This document shows positions 7,132-15,843 of a DNA stretch of 64,000 nucleotides, piece by piece. Below the pieces are notes generated by a model, which made no database searches, was not told the origin of the DNA, and was given only the letters and a program-made list of their open reading frames with translations. This DNA comes from Halioglobus japonicus (GTDB lineage: Bacteria > Pseudomonadota > Gammaproteobacteria > Pseudomonadales > Halieaceae), in the NCBI RefSeq assembly GCF_001983995.1, contig NZ_CP019450.1, forward strand, positions 1,922,001 through 1,986,000. The letters are read 5' to 3'. Made by a program: the position numbers and the translations under genes. Every line of letters starts with the position of its first letter. Position 1 is the stretch's first letter.

Positions 7132-10032
7132 ATGCAAGCCCTAATCGCAAAATGCATCTGCGAAACGTTTTTCGTCATTTCGGTGTTCATGCTTGTTGCT
7201 GTCGCCACCTCCGAGGCGAAAGACAACTATGTCCCCTTCGTAGAATCGTTGCAGACGACTCAACTACGCGCCGCGGCTGACGCAGCACCCAAGGGGCAGG
7301 ACGACCCTATCGTCATTGGCATATCCGCTGAGGTGCCATCGAGCCTTGCGGTCGAGCCGGAGGAATCGCAGTACGAGGCACTTGCTGATGAGAAAGCGGG
7401 TCCTCTGACGTTGGAAGAAACGCAGAACGATCAGGTTCTCGATAATGACCTAAGCCTGTTTGGTTACGACGTGTTCTCTAGTGTGCGGACTTCGTCGGAG
7501 CCGGTTGCGGGGATACCGGTGCCGGCCTCCTATCGTATTGGGCCTGGCGACTCGCTGATCGTACAGCTCTATGGCAAAAGAAACCTAGAGTACACCCTCT
7601 CGGTGACCCGGGAGGGGGACATTCTGGTGCCAGAGTACGGTCCTATCAAAGTTGCGGGGCTGACTTTTGATGAAGTTGAGGTATTGCTGAGTGAGGGTTT
7701 CGAGCGGCGAGTGATAGGAACTCGCGCCGTGGTCACGATGGGCGAGTTGCGGACTATACAAATCCGCCTGGCAGGGGACGTAATGCAGCCCGGTATCTAC
7801 ACGATTGGTGGCCTTTCGACACTCATCGACGCATTGCTGACGACCGGAGGGGTTCGGTCCAGTGGTTCATTACGCAATATTCAACTAATGCGAAACGGCA
7901 AACGGATTGTAACGCTGGATCTCTACGACCTGCTTCTTCGCGGTAAGAGCGGGGGTGATCAGTACCTTGCACATAACGATACTATTTTTGTCCCGCCAAT
8001 TGGTCCTATTGTGTACGTGGGCGGTGAAGTGCAACGGCCGGCTATCTACGAGCTGCGTGGTGAACAGCAACTTGGGCAGATTCTTGACATGGCGGGCGGA
8101 TTGTTGCCAACCGCTTCGCTGGCTGACTCTCATATCGAGAGGATTCGCAAAGGCGGTTTCCGCACACTGGTTGACTTCGCTGAAATTGGTGGCGACGTTG
8201 AAATTCGCGCTACAGCGGTTCGTAATGGCGATTTCCTGAGAATACTGCCTCTGGAAGATCAGTTACACGATGTGGTGCTGCTTACAGGTCAGGTGGAACG
8301 CCCTGGCGGATATCAGTTCCGTACCGGCATGCGCATTACAGATCTAATTCCCAGTGCCGAGGCATTGTTGCCCGGGGCAGATGTGGATTTCGTGCTCATT
8401 CGCCGAGAAGATCCTGCAACATTGCGCACGGAGGTTCTTTACAGCAATTTAATGGCCGCGCTCTCGCAACCTGGTGGATCTGCTGACCATTTACTGCAAG
8501 CGCGCGATGAACTGATGGTATTCAGCCTAGCACAGTCTCGTAAGCAGGCGCTGGCGGATGTTGTTGCTGACATGAAACTACAAGCAACAGACTACCGGCC
8601 GGCGCGGCTGGTGGAAACACGTGGTGCGGTCCGTTTCCCCGGTGTTTTACCACTGCAGGAATCAGCCCGCTTGCTTGATGTGCTGGCGATGAACGGCGGC
8701 GAGCTTGTGGGTGCTGATCAATTTTACGGGGTGATTGCGCGCACGCAGTATCCCAGTCGGCGTATTCAAGTCGTCCCGTTCAGTATTGCCGCAGCCAGAA
8801 CGCAACCTCAAGGCGAGGACAATCCCACGCTATCCCACGGCGATCGGGTTTACGTATTTGATGAGCAGGCAACGCGAGAGACAGTTCTTACTGAAGAGCT
8901 CCAGCGTTTGAGAGAGCAGGCCAGCTTTGTTGAGCAGGAGCGTCTGGTGACTGTGCTTGGTGAGGTGCGCTATGACGGCGTTTATCCCCTGGTAGAGCAG
9001 ATGCGCGCCAGCGATTTGCTCTGCGCTGCAGACGGTCTTAGTCGTAAAGCCTATGGTGTCACTGCAGAGCTATCGCGGATTACTCATACGATGGAGGGCG
9101 AAAGTTCTGTAGAGCACATTCCGCTCGACAGTGTTGTCTTGTTGCAGATCTGTGACTTGGCTAGACGTGTCGCTCTCGGTGAGGGGTCGCCGTCTGAATA
9201 TGTCGCTGTTTATGCTGATGATCTGCATAACCCCCAGTTGCAGCGCATGGACCAATTGTCGTTCAGCGAGAAAATGGGTTGGTTCGAGCAGGCAACAGTG
9301 ACACTCAGCGGTGAAGTCATGCGCCCCGGTGTATACGCCATCGATCGTGGCGAAACGCTGTGCGAGGTACTGGACAGGGCAGGTGGCGTGAGTGAGGAAG
9401 CTTACATTTTTGGGGCGGTCTTTACCCGAAATTCCATTCGCGATATGCAACAACAGACCATTGACGAACTCCACGCTCAACTTGATGACCTCATGGTCGA
9501 ACTATCGCTGTCTCACTCTTTCAACAATCGCGAGAAATCCTCACACGAATGGGCAGGGAAGCAGGACTACCTGCGTGCCATTCAGCAGCTGCAGAAAGCA
9601 GAGGCGAATGGCCGCATGGTCATTGATCTGGAGAACGTTATGACCTGTAAGAGTCGTTACGACTTGGTACTGGAAGATGGCGATGGCCTGCACATACCGG
9701 TTGAACCGGATTATGTCCAGGTCGCGGGGCAGGTCTATGTTCCCACCTCTCATCTTTACCGTGGAGATAGGAAGATCCGTGATTACATAGAACTTAGTGG
9801 TGGTCACACCATTCTCGGGCAGATCAAGCACGCCTATGTCATTCAGGCTAACGGTGAGGTTCTGAATGTGAAAGGCAGCCGCACATCTTCACGCATTGCG
9901 CGTAAAACTGTCAGCCCAGGGGCGCGAATTTATGTGCCGCTCAATGTCGATCGCATGAATGGCACCGAGAAGGCACAGACCTGGGTACAGACTTTGGTGA
10001 ACTCGGCCATCCTTGCTGGCCTGGTGCTTTAG
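7132..10032 (+). CDS. Large SLBB-domain polysaccharide export protein (Wza-related)
   Basis: A 966-residue envelope protein expected to form or line the export channel for the polysaccharide. A signal peptide-like N-terminus (MQALIAKCICETFFVISVF, cleavage after SEA) is followed by an acidic linker. Then comes a Poly_export domain (YRIGPGDSLIVQLYG, about residue 133), followed by seven SLBB-type repeats of the form V-x-L-x-G-x-V-x-x-P-G-x-Y ending in AGG. The last repeat ends in a short hydrophobic tail (NSAILAGLVL). Wza has about 380 residues, so this is much longer. It follows a sigma-54 promoter and precedes the Wzz-like gene. Confidence 0.85.
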   Translation: MQALIAKCICETFFVISVFMLVAVATSEAKDNYVPFVESLQTTQLRAAADAAPKGQDDPIVIGISAEVPSSLAVEPEESQYEALADEKAGPLTLEETQNDQVLDNDLSLFGYDVFSSVRTSSEPVAGIPVPASYRIGPGDSLIVQLYGKRNLEYTLSVTREGDILVPEYGPIKVAGLTFDEVEVLLSEGFERRVIGTRAVVTMGELRTIQIRLAGDVMQPGIYTIGGLSTLIDALLTTGGVRSSGSLRNIQLMRNGKRIVTLDLYDLLLRGKSGGDQYLAHNDTIFVPPIGPIVYVGGEVQRPAIYELRGEQQLGQILDMAGGLLPTASLADSHIERIRKGGFRTLVDFAEIGGDVEIRATAVRNGDFLRILPLEDQLHDVVLLTGQVERPGGYQFRTGMRITDLIPSAEALLPGADVDFVLIRREDPATLRTEVLYSNLMAALSQPGGSADHLLQARDELMVFSLAQSRKQALADVVADMKLQATDYRPARLVETRGAVRFPGVLPLQESARLLDVLAMNGGELVGADQFYGVIARTQYPSRRIQVVPFSIAAARTQPQGEDNPTLSHGDRVYVFDEQATRETVLTEELQRLREQASFVEQERLVTVLGEVRYDGVYPLVEQMRASDLLCAADGLSRKAYGVTAELSRITHTMEGESSVEHIPLDSVVLLQICDLARRVALGEGSPSEYVAVYADDLHNPQLQRMDQLSFSEKMGWFEQATVTLSGEVMRPGVYAIDRGETLCEVLDRAGGVSEEAYIFGAVFTRNSIRDMQQQTIDELHAQLDDLMVELSLSHSFNNREKSSHEWAGKQDYLRAIQQLQKAEANGRMVIDLENVMTCKSRYDLVLEDGDGLHIPVEPDYVQVAGQVYVPTSHLYRGDRKIRDYIELSGGHTILGQIKHAYVIQANGEVLNVKGSRTSSRIARKTVSPGARIYVPLNVDRMNGTEKAQTWVQTLVNSAILAGLVL

Positions 10033-10044
10033 GGAGAGCGGAGC

Positions 10045-11010
10045 GTGGACGTCAATCAATCGCACATAACCCAGCAGACCGCTGCTATGGATATGGATCT
10101 GATGCCCTACCTAATGGCATTGCTTAATGCCCGGTGGCTGATTTTTGCGTCAATGCTCGTGTTTGCCGTGTTAACGGCATGGTGGGTGAAAGGCAAACCC
10201 TACCTGTATGAGTCCACAGCACGGGTCAGCGTGGTTCACATCGATGATCCCGGCGGTGTGTCGCCAGATGATCGACGTGCCTCACAGGTACTCACTCTGG
10301 TCGAGCATGGCTTCGTGTTGGGCACCAAGCATGACAATTACGAACACGTGATTCAAGCGAGATTGGGTTCTCGCGAATTCACGGAGCGGTTTCTCGAACA
10401 GTACAACGTTTACAAGGAATTCTATCCCAACCAATGGTTAGAAGAAGACGACCATTGGCGAGAAGGTTTCATTCCCGATCGGGGTGAGGTGCTCACTACC
10501 TTCGGGGAGAAGGTGAGGCGGATTGTTCTCGATGAGGAAACACAGATTCTATCGATCAGCATGGTCTGGCCTGATGCGGCGGTAGCGCGTGATTGGGCCA
10601 ATCAGTATGTGTACACATTCAACGAGTATATGCGTGGCCGAACATTGGCTGAGGTTCAACGCAAACAAGAGTTTCTTGAGGGAGAGTTGGGTCGCTCTGA
10701 AGTTGTAGAAATTCAGCAGTCGCTATTTCGTTTGATTGAGGCGCAGACGGCCATCGCAATGTTGGCCAACGCGCGTGAAGAATACGTATTGGAGGTCATC
10801 GACCCCGCAGCGCTGCCGTTTCGAAGTTTCAACATGTCGCGCAAAAAACGGGTTGTGATTGGAGCCATCGCGGGTGCGATGCTGGCGACATTTGGCGTGC
10901 TTGCATGGGTATTGCTAGGGAGGATGTTGCGAACATTGCTCGAATACCGTGCGGCCCACAAAGATAAACCCGATGTCACCTCGGAAAGTGATACCTCACT
11001 GGGAGCGTGA
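10045..11010 (+). CDS. Wzz-like polysaccharide co-polymerase
   Basis: An inner-membrane protein expected to set chain length and connect to the export protein. It has the family layout: a membrane segment near residues 31-50 (WLIFASMLVFAVLTAWWVKG), a periplasmic helical part, and a second membrane segment near residues 272-292. The length of 321 residues fits. No tyrosine kinase domain is fused. It starts with GTG after a GGGAG/GGAG ribosome site, 12 bases after the SLBB gene. Confidence 0.75.
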   Translation: MDVNQSHITQQTAAMDMDLMPYLMALLNARWLIFASMLVFAVLTAWWVKGKPYLYESTARVSVVHIDDPGGVSPDDRRASQVLTLVEHGFVLGTKHDNYEHVIQARLGSREFTERFLEQYNVYKEFYPNQWLEEDDHWREGFIPDRGEVLTTFGEKVRRIVLDEETQILSISMVWPDAAVARDWANQYVYTFNEYMRGRTLAEVQRKQEFLEGELGRSEVVEIQQSLFRLIEAQTAIAMLANAREEYVLEVIDPAALPFRSFNMSRKKRVVIGAIAGAMLATFGVLAWVLLGRMLRTLLEYRAAHKDKPDVTSESDTSLGA

Positions 11011-11015
11011 ACCGA

Positions 11016-12584
11016 ATGACTTACATGATTCATAGACTCGAGCGAGACTGCGTAACACCGCTTGGCATCCCCGTGGATAACCTCAGTCTTGAGCAGACCG
11101 TGAGCCGCATTATTGAATTGGCCAAGCTGCGCGATGGTCGCGCACGCCTTGTGTCTACGCTGAATGTGGACTTTCTGGTCAACGCGCTGGGCACCCGGTT
11201 CTCGCGTGCGAGACATCCTGAACTTTTGGATGTGTTGCGCCACTCCGATCTGGTCACGGCCGACGGGTTTCCTGTGGTCTGGCTCAGCCGCCTGGTGGGC
11301 CGCCCGGTGAAGCAGCGAGTCTGTGGGTCGGACCTGGTGCCCGCGCTAGCGCCACTGGCGCGCGATAACAAGCTCTCCATTTTCCTGCTCGGAGGTGGCT
11401 CGGGCGTTGCGAAAAAGGCGGCAAAGCGGCTTGAAGAGACTAACCCTGGGTTGAAAATCGCAGGCATCGCTGCGCCATACGTTTATACAGCTGGCCCCGA
11501 GCTCGCCAACTGTTACGCCGACGACGAGGCGGTTGTCGATCAGATCAACCGATCAGGGGCAGACATCTTGTTACTGGGCCTGGGTAACCCTAAGCAGGAG
11601 TTGTGGTTCAACCGAAATCGGCAGCGTTTGCAGGTGCCGGTGTCGATAGGGGTAGGAGGCACTTTCGAATTCATTATCGGTACGGTGCGTAGAGCGCCTG
11701 CCTGGGTGCGACGACTGAACCTTGAGTGGGTATATCGAATTTTTCAGGATCCAGTAAGGCTGTGGCGACGTTACGCCCACGGCTTGATAAAACTTGCAGC
11801 ACTGAGTCTGCCGCTGGCCATAGCCAGGTTGTCTGAACTGGCTGACTTTATGGTGCATACGCTGCCTAGTGCAGAGCAGGTGCGCTGGTACCGACTTTGG
11901 TCGAACCGTGATCAGTCCCTGGCCGTATTACGACTGCCCACGTTGGTTGGCTACGCCTACCTACGTGCAGTTGTGGATAGCTTGCGAGATGACGAAAGCG
12001 TCAACACCCTGCATTTACTTGATTTCAGTGCCGTGCGCCGGGTTGAACTCAAGGCCCACCAGCTCCTGCTCACCCTTGGCGAAATGCAGCAGCACAAACA
12101 ATTTGATGTGCAATGCCTAGGTATTTCACCGCGTCTGCGCCGCGATCTTTCTGTCACGCGTGCGATGGATGCTGTTCAGGGGCAGCACGTTGGTACTCTC
12201 GAAGTCATTGGTACCGATGAAGGGAAATCGTTCAGTTGCCGAAGTTATGCACTACATGATGGCGTGATAACGTTTATTGGCGGCGAAGTCAGTGCCAGTG
12301 AATTTGCAGCTACGGGATTCATTGAATCTCTCGGACACGCTAGTCGCGATCGCGACTGTTATATCGATTTGCGCGGCGTCACGCTGCTGCACAGTTCCGC
12401 GATAGTCGCCCTAAGCCCATTCTTCCAGCGCGATCCGGAGTCCCAGGGTGGTTTTGTATTTAGCGGAATTAATGCTCATGTGAGGCAGATGTTCGTCATG
12501 GCTGGGCTGGGCATGCCGGATACTCCGCTGACCGACCAGCAGCTCCTTAACATGCTCTGCGGTGAGGTGCCTCAGCGTGGATAA
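11016..12584 (+). CDS. WecG/TagA/CpsF (GT26) glycosyltransferase fused to STAS-like domains
   Basis: Residues about 1-255 form a GT26 enzyme: LGIPVDNLSLEQTV, STLNVDFLVNA, the active-site region TADGFPVVWLSR, FLLGGGSGVA and GLGNPKQELWFNRN. Enzymes of this family add ManNAcA-type or related sugars to lipid carriers. The remaining 270 residues carry two regions with STAS-like strand-helix pattern. The second has VTLLHSSAIVALSPFF, which resembles the phosphorylatable serine loop of anti-sigma antagonists. The fusion is unusual. The start at 11016 is about ten bases after GGGAG, whereas the in-frame GTG at 11007 is too close. Confidence 0.8.
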   Translation: MTYMIHRLERDCVTPLGIPVDNLSLEQTVSRIIELAKLRDGRARLVSTLNVDFLVNALGTRFSRARHPELLDVLRHSDLVTADGFPVVWLSRLVGRPVKQRVCGSDLVPALAPLARDNKLSIFLLGGGSGVAKKAAKRLEETNPGLKIAGIAAPYVYTAGPELANCYADDEAVVDQINRSGADILLLGLGNPKQELWFNRNRQRLQVPVSIGVGGTFEFIIGTVRRAPAWVRRLNLEWVYRIFQDPVRLWRRYAHGLIKLAALSLPLAIARLSELADFMVHTLPSAEQVRWYRLWSNRDQSLAVLRLPTLVGYAYLRAVVDSLRDDESVNTLHLLDFSAVRRVELKAHQLLLTLGEMQQHKQFDVQCLGISPRLRRDLSVTRAMDAVQGQHVGTLEVIGTDEGKSFSCRSYALHDGVITFIGGEVSASEFAATGFIESLGHASRDRDCYIDLRGVTLLHSSAIVALSPFFQRDPESQGGFVFSGINAHVRQMFVMAGLGMPDTPLTDQQLLNMLCGEVPQRG

Positions 12585-13617
12585 GCGGGCGTATGTCGTG
12601 CTGCTTAACTGGCGAGGCTGGCAGGACACGATTGCCTGCCTGGAAACTATGTTTGCCAGTGAGGGCGTTCCTATGTGTGCCGTTGTTTGTGACAACGCAT
12701 CGGGAGACGGCAGCCTTGACCATATCGCTGCCTGGGCAGAAGGTACGCTTGCCAGTGTGATACCAAGCGAGCCTCGATTGGCGGGCTTGTTTGGTAAGCA
12801 GACCAAGCGGCCGCAGACAGTACGCATTGATCGCAAGCAATCGCTGTCCACGAGCGTCTCTGCGTCTACTGATCTGGTGCTAGTTGATAACGGCGCCAAC
12901 CTGGGTTTCGCAGCAGGCAATAATGTGGGGCTCAGGCTGGCACTCGCGCAGCCCGATATGGACTGTGTCTGGTTGCTGAACAACGACACTTTGGTGGAAC
13001 CAGATTGTCTGTTAAGGATGCGCAATCGGCTCGCGCGGGTGCAAGACCGCGCCGTTTGCGGATCGGTCATTCACTTTTTTGACCAGCCCGACATCATTCA
13101 GGCTGTGGGCGGGAATCGCTTCAATGCCTATACAGGAGTAGCTGCCTGTTCAGAGGGGCGCTTTTTGCCCGAAGGGGAACTACCCAGTACCGATTTTACA
13201 GTGAAAAAGCTCGACTACCTGAGTGGTTGCTCGATGCTTATCCCCCGCGCTGCCCTGGAGCAGGTCGGTTTGCTTGGCGAATACTACTTTCTCTACTACG
13301 AGGAAATCGATTGGTTCACCCGCAACGCCAACCGCTTTCCGATGGTAATAGCCGAGGGTGCGCGACTTTACCACCGCGAAGGTAGTTCTATTGGATCGTC
13401 CGGCTGGCAGCGCAGTGCATCGGCGTTTGCTGATGGTCACATGTATCGCAGCCGTTTGATTTTCATGCGCAAGCACTACCCGCTGAGGCTGCCATTCTGT
13501 TATCTCGTGGCGGCGCTGCAACTGGTGCGCAAGCTATTCCATGGTGAATATGCCAACGTCCGCACAGTGCTTGCGGTGGTAGTGGGCGCGGCCAAGCTTG
13601 AGGCGCCCGTATCATGA
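12577..13617 (+). CDS. GT2-family glycosyltransferase
   Basis: An inverting glycosyltransferase of the rhamnosyltransferase type. It opens with DKRAYVVLLNWRGWQDTIACLE. The central NLGFAAGNNVGLRLA and VWLLNNDTLVEPDCL hold the nucleotide-sugar site and the N-D-D metal motif, and YYFLYYEEIDWFTR is the acceptor/base region. About 45 extra residues lie between the first strand and NLGFA. GTG at 12577 follows GAGGTG and overlaps the preceding stop. Part of the polysaccharide operon. Confidence 0.88.
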   Translation: MDKRAYVVLLNWRGWQDTIACLETMFASEGVPMCAVVCDNASGDGSLDHIAAWAEGTLASVIPSEPRLAGLFGKQTKRPQTVRIDRKQSLSTSVSASTDLVLVDNGANLGFAAGNNVGLRLALAQPDMDCVWLLNNDTLVEPDCLLRMRNRLARVQDRAVCGSVIHFFDQPDIIQAVGGNRFNAYTGVAACSEGRFLPEGELPSTDFTVKKLDYLSGCSMLIPRAALEQVGLLGEYYFLYYEEIDWFTRNANRFPMVIAEGARLYHREGSSIGSSGWQRSASAFADGHMYRSRLIFMRKHYPLRLPFCYLVAALQLVRKLFHGEYANVRTVLAVVVGAAKLEAPVS

Positions 13618-14960
13618 GTACATTGGCTAAGCACGCAACCTCTGTCACGCCTATACGCCTGCCGCTGAATCTGCGCTGTATCGTTATGCTGCTGGTGTTC
13701 ATCGCGATATTTGCCGGCTTTCAGGGAGGTCGCTACTACTTTGCCAATCGCCTGCAGGAATTGGGAATAGCAGCCTCGCTAGGACTCTATCTGCTGGGTG
13801 CCTGGCGTGGCCTGTTCATGCTTCCGGCTGCGGACTGGTACCGCTGGGTCATGGCGCCCGCGCTTCTTATTGGTGGCATTATGGTAGTGAGCGCACTGGT
13901 GTTTAGCATTAACTACGCCGGCAATCCTGTCTATAGCTTTTTCTCAGCCAGAGAGTTCCTGTTGGGTTTTCTCGGCCCTGGAATTTATCTTCTTTGTCGT
14001 TGTGGCATGGCAACACGGGATGTTCATAGCGTGGTTTGGGTAGCGCTGGTGGCGCTCATGCTCAACTATCTTTTTTTCTATGCCACGATGGATTTACGTG
14101 AGGTATTTTTTTCCAGCGATCACACCAACAGCAACCTGGTGACCTACGATGAGTGGCGTGGTTTTCGTCTTAAGCCACCGCTGTTTGCCATTATGGTAGC
14201 ACTGCTGGCGGGACTGGCATTGATAGCACAGGCCAGAAGCAAGGTGTCTGTTCTGGGCGCAATTTTAGTCATCGCCCTCGGCGGATATATTTGGAGTATC
14301 GTGCTGTACCGCGCCACACTGGCGACCATGGCGCTGTCAGTAATTCTTTATCCTATTTTTCTGGCCAGTCGCTCGCGTGTGCAATTGATTCTTGTCGCAG
14401 CGCCGCTCGCCTTGCTAGCTGCGCCAGTCATGGGTCACCTGGCCCTCAATTACTTTCTAGGTGCAGATGGCGGCACGATTCGCGCCAAGGCTTTTGCCTC
14501 TGCACTAGAGCATATTCTGAGGCATCCGTTGCTGGGCGCTGGCGAAGACAGTGCCTATGGTCTCTCTTATCAGGACATCGTCGCATTCTATTTTTACCCC
14601 TCCGACCTCGGGCTTGTGGGCACCAGCTACAAGTATGGTTTGATCGGCGCCTCCCTGTATCTATTTATGCACTGCAAGATATGGCTTGCGCTATGGCGGG
14701 CCAATATCTTCCACAGGGAGCGAGAGGGGGCGATACAACCACTGATCTGGGCAATGCTTATGTTCATGACGGCCCAGACATTCAATCTCATACTCAATCC
14801 CGGGCTGGCATACGCACAGGGAATTACCCTGGGTTCGCTTGCTTTGGCACTTGCAAGTCTGGAGGTGGTGCACCGCCCACTTACCAGTGGACTAGACGAG
14901 CGCTCTTCGATAGTTGGTAGCGCTGTCAATGAGCGCCCATTAGGGAGTAACCTCTCATGA
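13614..14960 (+). CDS. O-antigen ligase / Wzy-like polymerase
   Basis: A 448-residue multi-spanning inner-membrane protein. The layout fits the O-antigen ligase/polymerase superfamily: many hydrophobic segments, and a periplasmic loop with GADGGTIRAKAFASALEHILRHPLLGAGEDS, where the segment HPLLGAG is typical. With flippase, Wzz and export protein in the same locus, polymerase (Wzy) is the more likely role. The last about 25 residues are part of an 887-bp tandem duplication that continues into the regulator gene. Confidence 0.8.
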   Translation: MSTLAKHATSVTPIRLPLNLRCIVMLLVFIAIFAGFQGGRYYFANRLQELGIAASLGLYLLGAWRGLFMLPAADWYRWVMAPALLIGGIMVVSALVFSINYAGNPVYSFFSAREFLLGFLGPGIYLLCRCGMATRDVHSVVWVALVALMLNYLFFYATMDLREVFFSSDHTNSNLVTYDEWRGFRLKPPLFAIMVALLAGLALIAQARSKVSVLGAILVIALGGYIWSIVLYRATLATMALSVILYPIFLASRSRVQLILVAAPLALLAAPVMGHLALNYFLGADGGTIRAKAFASALEHILRHPLLGAGEDSAYGLSYQDIVAFYFYPSDLGLVGTSYKYGLIGASLYLFMHCKIWLALWRANIFHREREGAIQPLIWAMLMFMTAQTFNLILNPGLAYAQGITLGSLALALASLEVVHRPLTSGLDERSSIVGSAVNERPLGSNLS

Positions 14961-15386
14961 CACAGGCACTTATGTTCTTAATGATTGAACACAGTGTTCC
15001 TCTCGCTGAGGTTTACAAAACCTACCTACCTGAAGAGCAGTGTCAGGTGGTCGCGGTAGATTCGGTGGGAAGGGCTCGAGTCACTTACAGGGCGTTTCCG
15101 CCGGAGACAGTGTTCCTGGATAGTCAGCTCCCCGAGGTTAGCGGCTTGGATTTCGTAAGCGAAACTCGCGCCATTGAGAATCCCGTCCAGCTCATCGTGA
15201 TGACCGCGCACGGTACATCAGAAATGGCCTTAGAAGCGATCCAGGAGCGGGCGTTCGAGTTTTTCAGCAAGCCGTTTGATGCTGCGCGGTTACGCGTCGC
15301 GTTGGAAAATACTGCATTAAAGAAACGACTGGGCAGGCCGATAATAGAGTAGCCGTCGGGAGAGCGGGATGGTTACGTGATTTTCA

Positions 15387-15410
15387 TCGGTCGGTCGGTC
15401 GGTCGGTCGG
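15387..15410 (+). repeat. TCGG tandem repeat, six copies
   Basis: Six perfect TCGG units lie inside the decayed regulator copy. The intact copy has three divergent 4-base units at the same place (TCGG TAAG TCGA). The expansion adds 12 bases and keeps the frame. Confidence 0.85.
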
Positions 15411-15691
15411 CGGCGATGCAGTCTGTGGATAAGACTATCGACTCGCTAGCTTACAGTGATGCGATCGGGTTTGTTGTCGGAGAGAGCGGCACAGGTAAAG
15501 AGCTCGCAGCTGAATCCGCTCACCAGCACAGGAAACGCTGCGGCAATGCCTTCATTTCGATTAGCCGTAGCACGATTCCCGGTGAACTGATAACGAGTGA
15601 GTTGGTCGGCTGTATCAAAGTCGCATTTACAGGTGCCAGCAGTAACCGAGAGGGCGTTGCCAGTGTTGCCAATGGCGGCACATTTTTTTCT

Positions 15692-15736
15692 TTGCGAAAT
15701 TTGAGCAATTTGCGAAATTTGCGAAATTTGCGAAAT
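15692..15736 (+). repeat. 9-bp tandem repeat TTGCGAAAT, five units
   Basis: Five 9-base units follow without gaps; the second reads TTGAGCAAT. The intact copy of the gene has a single TGCGAAAT here. In translation the expansion gives repeated N-L-R. It marks the point where the decayed copy loses homology to the AAA+ domain. Confidence 0.85.
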
Positions 15737-15843
15737 GAGTCTCGAACTACAAAAGATGCTGTTGCGTTTTCCAGCAGTGTAGATGAGCATTCTTCAATCG
15801 TTGGTTGCGCTGTCAACGAGCGCCCAGTAAGGAGTAACGTCCC

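Larger units (their letters stand above)
14957..15770 (+). pseudogene. Decayed copy of the sigma-54 response regulator
   Basis: The first 131 codons encode a receiver that keeps the phospho-acceptor position (D55 in FLDSQLPE) but has lost one acidic-pair residue (E11-H12 instead of E11-D12). A TAG at 15350-15352 aligns with a Leu codon of the intact copy. After it the same frame continues through GESGTGKE and VAFTGA (GAFTGA in the intact copy) to about 15690. There a 9-bp repeat expansion and a frame change end the homology. No HTH is present. An isolated receiver could still be made and might compete for phosphate. Confidence 0.75.

Noticed and set aside
7145..7157. Fourth enhancer-like match TCGCAAAATGCAT
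   Set aside because: It lies inside the signal peptide codons downstream of the start of transcription and may be chance.
2249..14960. PEP-CTERM/exosortase type polysaccharide locus
   Set aside because: The regulator resembles PrsR, but no exosortase, PEP-CTERM protein or PrsK-type kinase is seen.
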